Source: Phytophthora sp. 'mugwort'
Lineage: Eukaryota; Oomycota; Peronosporomycetes; Peronosporales; Peronosporaceae
Reading direction: 5' to 3'
Assembly: GCA_033558025.1 (NCBI GenBank)
Contig: JAUCEF010000017.1
Coordinates: forward strand, 248,001 to 312,000
DNA: 64,000 nt
The translations under genes and the position numbers were made by a program. The notes under the pieces were generated by a model that was given only the letters and a program-made list of their open reading frames with translations, searched no databases and was not told the DNA's origin. Positions 39,690 to 52,411 of this stretch are shown here, one piece after another (positions within the stretch are counted from its first letter, which is position 1; every line of letters begins with the position of its first letter).

Positions 39690-42600
39690 GTGATTCGGAG
39701 GAGAGACATTCGAGACTTGTTTGGCGATGCTGGTGCGTCTGCTAACTCGCTTTGAAGAGTGCCGAATCAGGGTCAGCTTTACGAAAAGCATCTTTGCCCA
39801 ATCGAAAGTGGATTCCTGTCCCATAATGTATTCCAGCATTGCATTCAGGCAGATGTCTGCAATCATCGAGCTTTCGTTCCCCTGCAGCTAAGAAAAGATC
39901 GTTCCTGGTGCGCTTAACTACAGAGATTCATTCAATTTTGCGGTATACGGTGCAGCACTCTATCAGTTGAAGGATGGAGATTTCGGTCCCGAGTGCGATC
40001 TCACAACCGCGCGACGATGTTTCGACAAGCTCAAACAGAAGGTGCGGATGCTCCTATCCCCCGGTATTTCGACTAGAGCAAGGACGTCCATATCACGTTG
40101 TATGCAAACGATTGAACACTCAGCACCACAATAGCACGAGGGTTTGCTACACCCGGTCCGGTTTTGCGGCCGAGTCCTCAAGAACGCAGAAATGAACTCC
40201 CATCCGGCAGAGATACAAGTATTAGCTCTTCTGCTTTTGCTGAAGTTGTGTCACACACAGCTTGCCGGACGTACTCTTACGGTGTATATGAGGTTCTCGA
40301 TGTTCGACTGGGTACACGCTCAAAGTCGTTGTTCGGTCGCGCTGTCCAATCTTCTGTGCTCCAGTCACCATGATATTAAAAGTGCAACGAGTCAAGGAGA
40401 AAGACCGTACGTTTGCCCAGCTCCTTCCGTCTACGGTATCAAGTTTCATTGACCTCGATGATTCGCTAGCATTGATAAGCATCGCCAATGAAAGGATCCC
40501 CTAGCGTACGCATGGATCCCAACTTGCTGTATGCCCGCCTACCACCCGACTGCCGTGGCTTCGTTGTGTCATTCGATGGATCTCCAAAAACGGAGAAAAT
40601 GGTGGCTTTGGCAGCTGTTAGTGGATTGTACGGCAATTACCTGAGCTGGAAAATAGTGAATGATGCGAGTCTTACCTCGACCAGACTACGGTTGGCATTA
40701 CCGAATACACGGGCATGAACAATGGGGTACTAGCCGCTCTGAATAAGGGCGCTGAAGACTTCATAATCGTCGGAGATTCGAGGCTCGCAGTCCAACAATC
40801 TATAGGGGTGATCGCATGTCGTAGAAACCGCTGATGGCTTGCTCAATCACCATAAAAACTCAGATTGAGACTTCGGTCAACGAAGTATTTACATGTGACG
40901 AGGTGATACAATGCTGCAGCAGACTCGTTGGCGGGCGAAGCGTTGGAGATGAAGTTGCCGAAAGTAGTTTTAATGAGGACACGAAGGCAGAGCTCTCGAG
41001 TTTGAGCAAAATAATAGTAGTGCTCTACGAGCCTGCGATGGACAGCACCGACGAGGTGAAACGGAAACTTCGTTCAACTTTTGGATACTCGAGTCACGTC
41101 AACTCGGAAAACTTTCGCCGATTTCATGCGCATGGAAACTGGTGGAATCTAGGTGGTGACCAGGCAACACAGCAAATCACGCATTAAACGGGTCTGGTTT
41201 ACTGACGAAGCGTTGACGCCTCCATAAGATAAGGCAAGTGTACAAACCGAACCGACAGGGCACACACCGAAGGTCCATAATATACACCTCATGCTGACGA
41301 TGTGGATCCAGTGGTGGTGCAAGAAAAACATCGGATAAAAATATCTAAAGATCTGGACGAGGAGTTACAATGGCCAACATGAAGGCAGTACTAGGGGATT
41401 AGTGGAAACAGTGGTATACAAGGCCGCTCGTTACGCGTGGAAACTAGCTGACAAGTTTGTCCTCAGGACAGACGGGTTGCTATAATATATAGACTCAAGG
41501 CGTCGGTAACCGGATGAAGAAGACGAGGGCATTTAGTTGCCACTAGTAGTCCCGGCGACCATGATACCTGAAGTACTGCAGACTTGCTGCGACTCGTTAG
41601 AATGCGGCAACAGGAATAGTCAGGACATACCATCGAGTGTAAGATGGACTACTATTGGCTTGGCTTGTACGCAGACGATAAAAAGCATGTGAAGTCGTGC
41701 CCCGACTGCAGCTCGAGCAAGAGCCGACCCCAGTTTCGCGGGCATTCTCTCGGTAACATCCTTGCCGAACGACCTTTTCAGATCGTGTCGATGGATTTTG
41801 TCATACCGCTACCCAAGTCTCGCCGAGGTAACACAGCACTCCTGTTGTCTCAGTGCTCGTTCACGGGATTCGTAATAGCGAAGGCCATGTCGTACACGTC
41901 CGCACCCATGGTAGCTCAAACGTTCGAAGAGTGCATCTACCGAAGATCCGGCGCACCGCCTCTGATTCGTCATCGCTTCATGAGCGAAGCCTTCCAAGCC
42001 ATCGCTGACAGGATGCAATCTAGGTCGCGAGTTAGGCTGAGTTACAGACCCTTAGCTAATGGACAACAGAAACGATCGGTGAAGACGGTGATGTAGTCCA
42101 TGAAAAAGATGCACGTCGAAGACCCGCTGCAACAGGATAGGGACGCAATAGCGGAACGACTGGTATTCTCTATCTACAACGCTCAACCTCGACGCGTAAA
42201 AGACACCAGTTGTATCTAGCGCATGGATGGGATGCTTTTTCAACTCTGCATGCGATGACAACGTCATTTGCTTTTCGACGAGGTTTTGGCAAACAGTCAG
42301 ATGCCTTGGTTTGGCGACGAGAAGTCAACCGGCAACACGAGATTACCCTCGAAAGGGCCAAGCATTGCCAAGCTATTGAGCAGTCTCGAAGAGTCAATGA
42401 TCACAATGAAGCGTTAAGTCGCAGCGTACGCGCTGCGGGGCCACTCCAGCTAGTCAACGGAGAAGCCACATATCAGGGCGATGACGATCAAGCCGAGGAG
42501 ACAGCTAAAAATTCTGTACGAATCAGAAGCATAGTATTGCTGTACGTGGAGCGAGATAAACCTGGATTGACCAAGAAGCTAGAACATCGATGGCACGGAC

Positions 42601-42990
42601 CCACCCGAGTAAAACGACAAGTGGAAGAATACGCGTACGATTGGAATTGCCAACCGAGGTGGCTACCGCTTTTATCCCGTGGTGCATGTGTCGCGCGTAA
42701 AGGTGGTGAGCAAATTTGAGGCCCGACCGATGACACAAGCAGTGGCCGAAGACTTACGCTTCTATTTTGACGAGGAACACCTACCGGAAGATAGTTGGTA
42801 GCCAGACCGACTTGCAGGAGAAAGCAATCCTCGATGACCGGATGTCTACAAGGACATGGCGACCTGTACGTGAGTTTAAGGTTCAGTAGGATGCCCAGGA
42901 CGAGCCTACTTGTGAACCATATCAAACCTTTCCTGCGACGGAATGCTCTACGACTATTTGCGATGAAACCGCAGCGAACGCCGTTTGCAA
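39690..42990 (+). pseudogene. Ty3/gypsy retrotransposon pol relic
   Basis: Plus-strand remnants in many frames. The RT thumb/RNase H region is at about 39990-40480 (FDKLKQKV, VRFCGRVLKNAEMNSHPAEI, LCHTQLAGRTLTVYMRFSMF). A second RNase H-like section is at 40488-41190. Integrase is clear at 41644-42100: DYYWLGLYADDKKHVKSCPD with its CPDC zinc ligands, then SMDFVIPLPKSRRGNTALLL with the first Asp. The tail (VERDKPGLTKKLEHRWHGPT, about 42548) and LVNHIKPFLRR correspond to the C-terminal domain. The second Asp region is damaged. Pervasive stops show an old copy. LTRs not identified. Confidence 0.82.
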
Positions 42991-42999
42991 ATGGTCCAT

Positions 43000-44299
43000 G
43001 TCGCTAATGAGACTATGTGAGCTTCGTTGCCAAATTGATGACATGCACGTGGGGCAACGGAGCCCAAGGTCACAGACGAAAACATCTACTGCAGCAACAA
43101 CATATTGAATTTGAATTGTGAACGGACTCTCGACATGGAAAGAATCGCGGCGATGAGATCTGGGATCGATTGAGCCGTCCGCTATTTGTTGGTCTCGAAG
43201 ATGATCGCCTCCCTGAGGTGGGCTTAGTATCAGCTGAGCGAGACACCGAACGGCTTCAGTGAAGCGCGCACCAAAAATCACGGTTAGCCGCTCGGAGGTT
43301 TCGTCAGTCGCGTCCATGAACAGGCTATCCAATGCTGTCCCCTCAATATCAGGTAATCGAGGAGCAGGCAAGTGTGTCAGGTGCTAGAAGGATGGACGAA
43401 TGCTCGGTGAGCAGTTGATATTGGTTGTACAATGTGGGAAATTGATTTGACTTATTGGTGATGACGACTCAGCAGAAGTGACGGCAGGACATGGTGTCGG
43501 ACTATCATCCTGTGACGTGACAACCGAGTCGACAGCTACGTAGGTGGTCGACGCCTGCGTGTCGACCACCTACGTAGCTGTCGAAGTGTGCGTGCGTGAT
43601 AGCAGCCTATCCTTTGCTCGTGGCTAGGGCTGTTGGAGTTCTCGGTTGAATTATTAACTAGTCAAAGCGCACAGGGTCACTTACCAATCCGGAGCTAGGG
43701 CAGAGGCAAGACCTTCAGGTCGAAGCTTCGCCCCGTATTCGCTGAGTCCCAGTGGACAAAGCGTGTTCTGTGTGTGGGAAGCACTGACAGAAATAATTAT
43801 GGCGTGTTCCTACACGTCGCATTCATGGAGTCATCTTTGTTGTTTGTGCCGTAGAACGTGCTTTCCAGCGAAGTACTTCGTGAAACCAGAGGCATCCCCC
43901 CTCCCTCACACTGTCTTCAAAATGCCTCAGTGCTTCAAGCATTTTCAAGTATACAGCAGTGCCATTTCCGCTCATATTGTCAGCAATTCGACGCCCTGCG
44001 TCATGCGCCGTACGAAGCTTTTTAGTACCATTCAGTGCGAGGCCGATAGCGACGAGTCAATCACTCGAAATGAAGGACATGATGTCACGGTAGCCAACTG
44101 CTCTTCCTCGTCGACAGGAATGTTTATCGGAGACCTAAGACACCACCGCTGGTGAATATGCTTCATCGGAAAGTTTTTTTGGAAATTAAGCTCCAGTAAA
44201 TTACATGGCGACACGGCAAAAGGTCCGCCCTCATGAGTACGTACGAACAACTGAACACCTGTATCAAACCGCCAGCGCCGTCATATGTAAACACATACA
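43000..44299. other. No gene recognised; contains a perfect hairpin
   Basis: No motif-bearing frame was seen. The one structured item is the hairpin at 43529-43584, listed separately. Confidence 0.45.
43529..43584. repeat. Perfect 24-bp inverted repeat with 8-base loop
   Basis: 43529-43552 (TCGACAGCTACGTAGGTGGT, then CGAC) is the exact complement of 43561-43584; the loop is GCCTGCGT. Each arm itself contains the palindromes GTCGAC and TACGTA. Confidence 0.9.
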
Positions 44300-45600
44300 T
44301 CATCTATCAAATAAACCTACCTTGGTATCATAATGATACAGGCGTGTAGAATCCACCGAAGATCTCAGTTCCTTGACATTTTGGTCTAAGTCACGAACAG
44401 CGTACACCGTTTTGCGGTCATTGTCAACCCAGTACTGTTTTTCAACCAGGTCATATTCGTGCTGACTGACCTTTTTAGACAACATTTGTAGATCAGAGTC
44501 AGCGCCTGTAGCCAACATACGTAATTTTCTTGGCGTATTCAATCTCCCCGATGACTGCAATAACATGAGCGTGTCCACCCACTCGTTTAACGACATTGCT
44601 GGTTTAAGTATGACCTTCAAATGGCCCACGCTGTTTCAAGACTAAACGATCAATAAAGGTTGCGTGTGTCGCTGAATTCAGCCGGCCTATATAGTTGTGA
44701 AACATGCACGTACCTATTGTTGGTTGTATTACCCAAATGGGGAATATCAGAGCGCCAGAAACCACTCCACATCCCCCTGCACTTGTGCCAACTTGCGTGA
44801 AAAATTTAAGTAAAGGGGTGCTCTGGCTCCCGGATATCTTGGTCCAAAATGATTTGCTTGCCCTCCATAATATAGTAGAGGTACCTCCTAGCCGTCTCAT
44901 ATTCTGCTTTCTGTTGGCGCGGTCAGCATCATATGAACAGCGTCTTCCACTTTCTCGCTGTCGAATCCACCATAGTCACGTTTCGCAGCCTCACCCCAAA
45001 GGAAGTTTACGACATGGAAGATACCCAAGAGGCCCGTACACCAGGAAAATATGCCTGACACATCGAAATTTCACCAAACTCTTTGTCGGCTATGAAGACA
45101 CAAATTTTGCCCCCTGCCGGATTGAAAATACTTAAACGAAGTGACGGCATCAGTTAAACATTCTGCACTTTCAATCTCCATCAGTGCGTGCTGCCCGAAT
45201 TGACCCTGTTAGGGAGCTCCACATCCGACACAAGAAATAATAAGAACCGCCGCCACAGACACCAAACAAACCGGCACAACCACCGATACAATGAGTCACA
45301 CAAAGCACATATACACAAACAATCACATAGAGTCACATCAAATCACAATGGCCACAAAAGTGTTACAAAGCACTAACATGTCCAAACACGTCGCGAATCA
45401 TGAAGCTGAAAAGCTTATAGCGAGCGTCGTTAGAGCTGTGGGTGGCATCCACCATCATCACCTCAGGAAACACCCCGAAGCAACGACGCATTTGCGATGT
45501 CTGGAACGTGATCATCTGCACCAACTTCTCTTCATCCATGTAGACCGTGTCTGTGTTTCGTTTCCGACCACATAGCTGGGGCAGGTTCAGCTAAAACATC
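44300..45600 (-). pseudogene. MULE transposase relic 2
   Basis: Minus-strand DDE core of a Mutator-like transposase. The first catalytic Asp is in EVMMVDATHSSNDARYKLFS (about 45470-45410). Next, after a GT-rich insertion-like stretch at about 45340-45225, comes VFIADKEFGEISMCQAYFPG (about 45090) with the second Asp. The rest runs through ASKSFWTKISGS (44860), GTCMFHNYIGRLNSATHATF (about 44700) and SLNEWVDTLMLLQSSGRLNT to 44300. Multiple stops and shifts occur. The assignment rests on the VDATH and DKEF pattern. Confidence 0.7.
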
Positions 45601-46278
45601 AGCACTCATTGAGACGGCTACTGAGATTGAATCCGTTATTCCAAGAGCTTTTGAAAGTATGCCGCGTGCGATCTGTTTTGACCGTGGATTTTGCCATGTC
45701 CGCTCGCGCGGCGCCTCACGTTGTTAGAGACTGCAGAAAACCCATGTCCACCACCAAAATAACTATTTCTCGCGTCAACTATGGATCCGCGTTTATCAGC
45801 AGGTATTGCCGTTCCGAAGTAGCGGTGAGTGTGTCATCTCCAATTGCAGCGAATCGGAGTACTGTGGAAACAGATGTGCTCGTATTAAACAAGCGATGTA
45901 GAATTAAAAAAAAATGCAACTGATCAGCAGCAAGAAGCTGAAGAACAATCCGTGCTTGGCTGAAATTTTGATCTTACTGGTGGAAATTGCACATGCCGAA
46001 CATTTTTTTAAACTCGGTGTTGTGTGCACTTAATCACCGTACAATACAGTCTGGGATTGCAATTTAACGGATCGAGTACATCACGCCGTGTTTTCCCAGA
46101 TAAAAGGCGGAAAAGGAGCGCGGTCGTCCTACTAAAATCGGCCACGCTCTGAGCCTTACGTAATATTATACTCCACCACTCGCGCGATTACATTCGCCCA
46201 TTAACGCTAGAGGAATATATAGGAAGAAAAAAAAATCAATGCATTATATAATTCATTAGAAGCGGTCCTCATCTCTTT

Positions 46279-46646
46279 TCAATGGTCAGTTGAATTCTGA
46301 TCGAGCCCGGCAGGGAATCCATTTGGTTTCCAAAAGTACTTTTCAAATGGAGGTAGAAGCGGTTCGTCGGGGTCATCTCTTCCTGTCGTTCGCTCGAGCG
46401 GTATCAATACGCGCAGCTGCAAAAGATTTCGAGGGCCCATCCGATCCGGGCTCTGGTTCAAGTTAAGTCAGACTCCGAATAGTAGCAAACATATCCGCCA
46501 AATTGCGACTGCGTTAAACGCATCTCTATTAGAGGCTGCTTATCCTTATACCGAGCGACCTGGACTGCGTTCTCAACACTGGATATAGCTGCTTCGAGTA
46601 CACCAGCCAAACTACCAGTGTCGTATGCGATTTGAGCCTGATCCAT
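46279..46646 (-). other. Unrecognised coding-like remnant
   Basis: Two adjoining minus-strand frames (46646-46458, starting MDQAQIAYDTGSLAGVLEAA, and 46461-46279) look like parts of one protein with an in-frame stop between them. No family was recognised. It may be part of the neighbouring MULE. Confidence 0.3.
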
Positions 46647-47270
46647 TCTTCTTTTGAAGCAACTTCGTAGTATTCGAAGCGAGCTGACTCAAAACGGTTT
46701 TTTGTGTACTTCTATCATGATTCGTTTTTGCCCTTCGCCAGCAATGTCATTTCCTTCACGATAGTTAGGATTGGGCGAAATGGTAGACACCCCCTGTGTT
46801 TTTTTTTTAGCAGCGCTCGTCCAAAACACCACAAGTCGAAGTGAAAACTATAATCTGGAGTTTCCGCGAAGAGCATTTCCCGTGTCCACAGTGATAGCGC
46901 AAGCTATGACTTGCGAAGACGCGTACCGCCTCGCCCTAATAGCCGATTTGTATCTTCACGTCGTAGTTCGGATTCGATGAGTATTTTCCTCTTCTTGGCA
47001 TATTATTTTCGCGTGCGTGTTGCCGTCCTCCTCTGCAAACTTTCACATTGCTTTGTGAACGCGTATGACTGAACGTTGAATTCTACACAAAGAGACCCAA
47101 GCTTAGCTCCACCCTCAAAGGAGCGTGATTCAGTGATAGATGGCTATATTATATTGTCTATAAAACTAAACAAGAGCGTGAAATGGATAAGATTAATCGT
47201 CCGTCTTCATCGCTACTACATTAAAGTCAACATTCTGCATGCAATTCTACACTATGTTCTGCATGCAAAT

Positions 47271-47475
47271 TCTACCGGCAGACTGGGACTAAACTGAAGG
47301 CAAGTAAGTCTCTGCAGCTTGTCTACCGGCAGAATTGGACTATACTGAGAGCCAGTGAGCCTCTGCTCGCAATTCTGCCGGCAGAATTGGACTAAACGGA
47401 AGGGAAGTAAGTCTCTGTAGTTTGTCTGCCGACAGAAATGTGCTATAGTGAGGGCAAGTGCGCATCTGCTTGTAT
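47271..47475 (+). repeat. Four-unit degenerate tandem repeat (51-52 bp)
   Basis: Units start at 47271, 47322, 47374 and 47425, each opening TCTACCGGCAGA or TCTGCCGGCAGA and containing a GGACTAwACTGA-like core and a CTCTGC block. Units alternate in similarity (1 resembles 3, and 2 resembles 4), suggesting an earlier duplication of a two-unit block. Confidence 0.8.
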
Positions 47476-47479
47476 TTTT

Positions 47480-48466
47480 GCGGTGATGACAAAACTACTT
47501 AAGGCGTTATTTTTAAATGCGAAATAATGACATTTTACAATTTAACGTAATTCTATTTAACATTATTGTCTCCCTTCTACGTCTTCTGTACTGTTGACGC
47601 ATGGTCTATAAAAATGCTATTTGACTCTGTGAAAATCATGTTTTCTCAACCTCCCCCTCCGAGTCTTTTCCGACCAGTTGTAGATCTTATCCAGCCGCTG
47701 GATATAAAACGGTATTATCGATAAAAGCAATGGCGTGCAGATTACGTTCGCAGAAGATTTTGTGATAAAGACGTATCCCTCGAGCATGCCAAGTGAGAGA
47801 AAATATGAAAAGCACAGTCCAATCCGTGAAAAACACCATGGCCCTGTGGACAGCACCACGTACGCGAGCAGGCGCAATTATCGTGCTGATTTATGTCCGA
47901 GCCGTCGCGGTGCGCCGTGCACCACCCACAAACAAGCTGCTAACCAGCAGTAGACACGCAATAATGTGGCCCACACAGACGGTGTGACCCACACTCGTGG
48001 TTCGCCATTCGGAAAGCACGCATACAGCACGCAGAGCAGAGCAAAGGGGCGGCATGTCTACTCGCGGCGGTAGCACATGCTGAACGCGACTGGTCGCGCT
48101 AGGAGGTATGTCAGTGGCCGGCGGACAGTACGAGCTCGGATCGCGTACCATACGCGCTTCCAGAACCGTAAGAACGGCGGCGTCAGAACCCGAAAAGGCG
48201 GCCGGCAGGCTACCCTTTGCAGCTGCACCTGAATGATATCGCGCGGGGCGAGCTGCGCCGGAAGGAAGGCGCGGTGGGTGGCAATTCGTGCGGGACGAAG
48301 GGGTGGTGGTGAGTGGATCGGAGCGTGGGTCCTACCGTCTGCATCTGTACAGTGACAGTGACAGTGCAGTGCGGCAATTCTTCACAAGGTTCGTGGATTG
48401 TTAGTTTTCATGCTGATGATATCTTCTAGTTCTGTTCACTTGCGACTCTATCTTGTCGTTGTTACC
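47480..48466. other. No gene recognised
   Basis: Short open frames only. A GACAGT-rich stretch lies near 48350-48370. Nothing else was seen. Confidence 0.4.
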
Positions 48467-50290
48467 TTATAGTACTGCAAGTTGACTACTCAAGCTCAAA
48501 TGCTGGGCCTGCAAGTGGTGGGCGTCCCGCTCCTGTTGGCGCCGGGCCGACTGTGGTGCGCTTCCGTTTACGCATACGCCTGTCACTAGCACTTCTTTTC
48601 CTCGCACATCGATCCTGTCTCGCAACTGCATGGCGAATAGTGCATGTACGCACGTCGCGTACTTGTAGTGAAAGTTGCAAGGACATGTCTGGCTTGCCAT
48701 GTGAACTGGTCAGCCAGTCTCAGGTTGGTCTTTGCTTTCCATCCGAGCTGTGTTAACTCCAACTTGAGCTGACATTTGAATGTCTTCTTGCATGGTGTTT
48801 GTTGCTGCATTGTAGATCCGGGGAGGAGGCTTGTAGAGCACATGCACGATGTCTGCTGTCGATCCCTCGAGCAAAAGGTCAACGCTCATGCGAGGGTCTG
48901 TTACCTCACGCAGTCTATGTTGCAGCCGGAGAGCCGTCACGCGCGCTAGTATCGCATTCGACGGCGCCGGTTCTGCCGCGAGGTAGACACGTCGGTAGCA
49001 CGTTGGCGACAGCAAGCCGCAGGCTGATGCGTAAGCTCGCCCATCTTCAGCAGTCTGTGCGCCGTGTAGTCACGCTTCAACGCCCGGCTGAACTGCTCAA
49101 CCGGGTTGTTTGTCGATGCGAAACCTGCCGGTATTCGAAAGCATTGCCATCGACAGAAGCGCTCGCTCAGCCACACGCGCGTGAAGTATGCGTGGAACGG
49201 ACGGAGATCAGCGTTGGTGTGCCACTGACGCTGGGCACCAGCTAGCAGACTAGAGAACGCTTCTGCGCTTCGACTATAATGCATGTTGTATACATCTTCA
49301 AGCACTGCATCGCCTAGAGCTTTTGGCAACCCCTTCGTTCGATCCACTACATTCGCAACGAGGTGATAGAAGCACATTAGGTGCACATAGTCGCAGTCTT
49401 CCCCAAAGACGCTCTCCAAAGCATTGTACTGAGCCCCATCTGCATCTCCCATCACGTACGCCACAGTGAGTGGCTTGCCACCGCCGTACACCCAGCATAG
49501 CGCAGAAAAGCCTTTGCACAGTGCGCTTCTTGCTGCTGCGACGCAACAAAGAGCATGAGAAGGTGGAATTTCCGTGCGGCATCAGTGATGCCACACAGTT
49601 TTTTAACACTGGATCCCCGACTTGGTTCGTCTTGTAGGTGGCATCGACATGAAAGATGAAGGTTGACGGTTCTCGATCAGCTTGGCGCAGTAGTGCTTTC
49701 GACGAGAAGCGGACCAGGAAAGCCTCTCGTCGGAGCTGTTGCCCAAAGCGAGCTGACCCTTCTCGTTGCGATCCCAGCTAAAGCAAACGGTTGATGCTCG
49801 TCCTCTCTCCCGCTGAATCCCTGAGCACGACCACCAAGCTTGGCACGTCGATAGTAGCTGACAAGGTTCTGCACTCGCTACAGGGGCTGGAAGGTTGTCC
49901 GGCTGTAGCGAGCATTGCTGCGGCATCGCATTGCGGATGCAGACTGGCTTCATGCCTGCCTGCGCCATCAGCCTAACGAACTCTTTCTCAGCCGCAATTA
50001 GGTCTGGGATGCGAGGGGTTTTGGGGTGGCGCTGGTGACGTATTCGCCGCTCTCAAACAGCAAGACCACCAGTCGCTCTAAGCAGACCAGCATCTTGCCT
50101 CACCAGGGGCACATGGCGTACGGTGCATCCTTCTCGCACTGCAAGCAGCGACATAAGATGCGGCGTCGGTCGCGCGCACAGCGTGCTGAACATAGCTTGG
50201 CTCTTGGAGACCTTGAACCCCTTCATGCACTCGAGGAGAACGATGGCATCGCTTTCCTTAAGCTCGATGCACAGGTTGCCAGGCTGGGGC
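48467..50290 (-). pseudogene. MULE transposase relic 3 with SWIM zinc finger
   Basis: From the 5' side on the minus strand: a damaged N-terminus (50290-49700); then FIFHVDATYKTNQVGDPVLK (about 49670-49610) with the first catalytic Asp; then GKPLTVAYVMGDADGAQYNA with a second Asp (about 49445). The helical region CFYHLVANVVDRTKGLPKAL follows, then FASTNNPVEQFSRALKRDYT. The SWIM finger is CPCNFHYKYATCVHALF (48680-48630). Three or more frame changes break the gene. The order is canonical for MULE transposases. It differs from relic 2 by retaining a SWIM domain. Confidence 0.82.
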
Positions 50291-50936
50291 TTAGGGCATG
50301 ACTTCGTGGGGGGATGTTGGTGCGGGGTGAGTGCTTTGGTTAGCGGTGGATGTTCAAGAATGGTGTGGTTGGCAAGGCCTCAACAACCTGCAGGCGAAAG
50401 TTGCGTCCACAGGGGAAGTCTTTGAGAAGTGGCAGGCTAATATTACGCTGATCTATGCTTTTGATTGGATAAAATGGTCGATGTCGTTTTTTTGGTCTGA
50501 TTGGCTGTTGAGTTCTCTGCAACTCCTGGTGTGCTGGCGTGTTGTTTGGTTGTGCTGCTGCTGTATGTCATTGTGATCTTACCAGCACCGATGTACCAAT
50601 CATTGATTGCTTGTGCTTTTCACCTGTTGTTGTGTGATTCACACGTTTGCGGTGTTTTCAATGTGCTGTCGCCAAGTGACACCATAGTTCGCAATTTGAC
50701 GACTTCGCATCGGCTAAAGAAGAAGCATTCAGTCCCAACGGTTGTGCATCGTCCCTCCGTCGCTCATTCGCGTCCAGCCTGCTCCGGTTGGCTTGAGCTC
50801 ATGTTCAGTAATGTATTGGCCGACTCGGTTTCATCTTTGGCGCCGGCGGAGTTCCACCAACTAGGCGCTCGGGGATCCACTCGCCCTCGTACTGTTGTTG
50901 CACTTCGCTTTCATTTTGCAGCGCCAGCCACCGATC

Positions 50937-51302
50937 TCATATGGCTAGCTGCCGCCGCCGCGAGCACAGCCGCTCCTGTCTCCTCCGCGTCATCATCCAC
51001 CTGTGCATTTTCAGCTTCATACTCGAGCTGCTCACTGATATTAATCGCTGTTTTTCTAACACTGACGTCGGCGCCTGGTAGGTCATATGTGCGATCATCG
51101 TTTCCGGTTTGCCGCTCTTATCCGCTCGTTTGAGCACACAGCTGTCATATCCCGCAGATTCAACAATGATCGTAGTACCGTTTCTGCCGCGCCGCGCCTG
51201 TTTTCGTTCACGAGCGCGTTGGGCACAATCATGACCGCGCTCAATTGCCGCCAATAGCCGATGGTGATACCGAATTTTAGATCTCCTACAGCAGAGCACC
51301 AA
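50937..51302 (-). pseudogene. Possible Ty3/gypsy integrase C-terminal remnant
   Basis: The minus-strand stretch TTIIVESAGYDSCVLKRADK, continuing to ETMIAHMTYQAPTSVLE, resembles the tail of gypsy polyproteins after integrase. An overlapping minus-strand frame (51095-51790) runs upstream but has no motif I recognise. The call rests on resemblance only. Confidence 0.4.
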
Positions 51303-51799
51303 TTCGTTGAAGTTGTCGTGTTGAAATTGTACACGAGATGTACAGGGTGTGCCCCTTCTCTGGTTTGACGGACGGAAAGCTTCGCATTGACATTTAGGTT
51401 CTTCGCTGTTGCTGTCAGCTTACACCGTTTTGGTGACGGTGAGCGCCTCGCTGTCTCCCAGGGCCCCCATGTCGTCCAGCTCAGTCGTCGCTGCGGCCGT
51501 TCGTGTCGCGTGCTACTGACCGTCCATTTTGCCATCGGTACAGGGTTGCTCTGTCGCGTGAGCAGCCCCCCCCCCCCCCTGGAACGGTTGAAGTTTAACA
51601 GTGCATGTAGCTTCCCACCCAAATTAAGAGTGTTCGCTTCATTTCTTTTGCTGCATAGTTTTGGGCCTACTGTGGCGCATATAGACGCGTTTTTAAGGTG
51701 ACTGGGGAGGTTTTCGCGATAAAAATCGTGGAGAAATGCTCCGTTGGACGTCTTTATCAAGAGGGGAAGGCCTTGATGAAAGCCTAGCACACAAGCTTG

Positions 51800-52411
51800 A
51801 CGATTAGTCCTGTGCGAAAACTCATCGAAATTCCTGATAGCGCGGCGTTAGCTATCTCCTGTTGGGAGACCTCTGCCTCGACCGACGACACGACAGGAAG
51901 TAGGAGTACTGTTGTGGCAGCTCCACGCGAATAGCCTGGTCCGTGAAGATCCTCGCGTGCCGTTCAGTGAGGGAATGTGATCCTCACCGAGGAAAAGCCT
52001 CTCTGGATTGATCTTGTGGAAGTGATGGAAGCGAGCCCCTACTTTGAAACAATTTGTTGCTGAAATTCTCACAAGGTCCATCCTCAAATGTCTCTCGGAC
52101 CGTTTTGCTGAACCCGGCGTTGAAGCAGATCGACAACTATGGCAAAAGCGCTACGCCAGAAAATTTCAATCATTTCGCCGAAGTAGTATGTCAAAGCTTG
52201 TGCATGTTTTAAAGTCGTAAGTCCGATCCAATGATTTTCATTCGCACGACAATGGTGGTGGTTAAGGAACGCGCGGGTGGTTCAGTGAGCGAGACTTTCT
52301 AATGAACAAATGAATATGCCAGCGAGGGGCGAACACATATCTGTTTACATGCGTGCGAGGATTCATCCAATAGTACTCCTTTCGATGAAGTCATCACGTT
52401 TAGCGACCTTG
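51800..52411. other. No gene recognised
   Basis: 3' flank of the MMACHC-asparagine synthase fusion gene. Only short frames without motifs. Confidence 0.45.

Noticed and set aside
47271..47475. CRISPR array
   Set aside because: Units are contiguous degenerate tandem repeats without unique spacers, in a eukaryotic genome.
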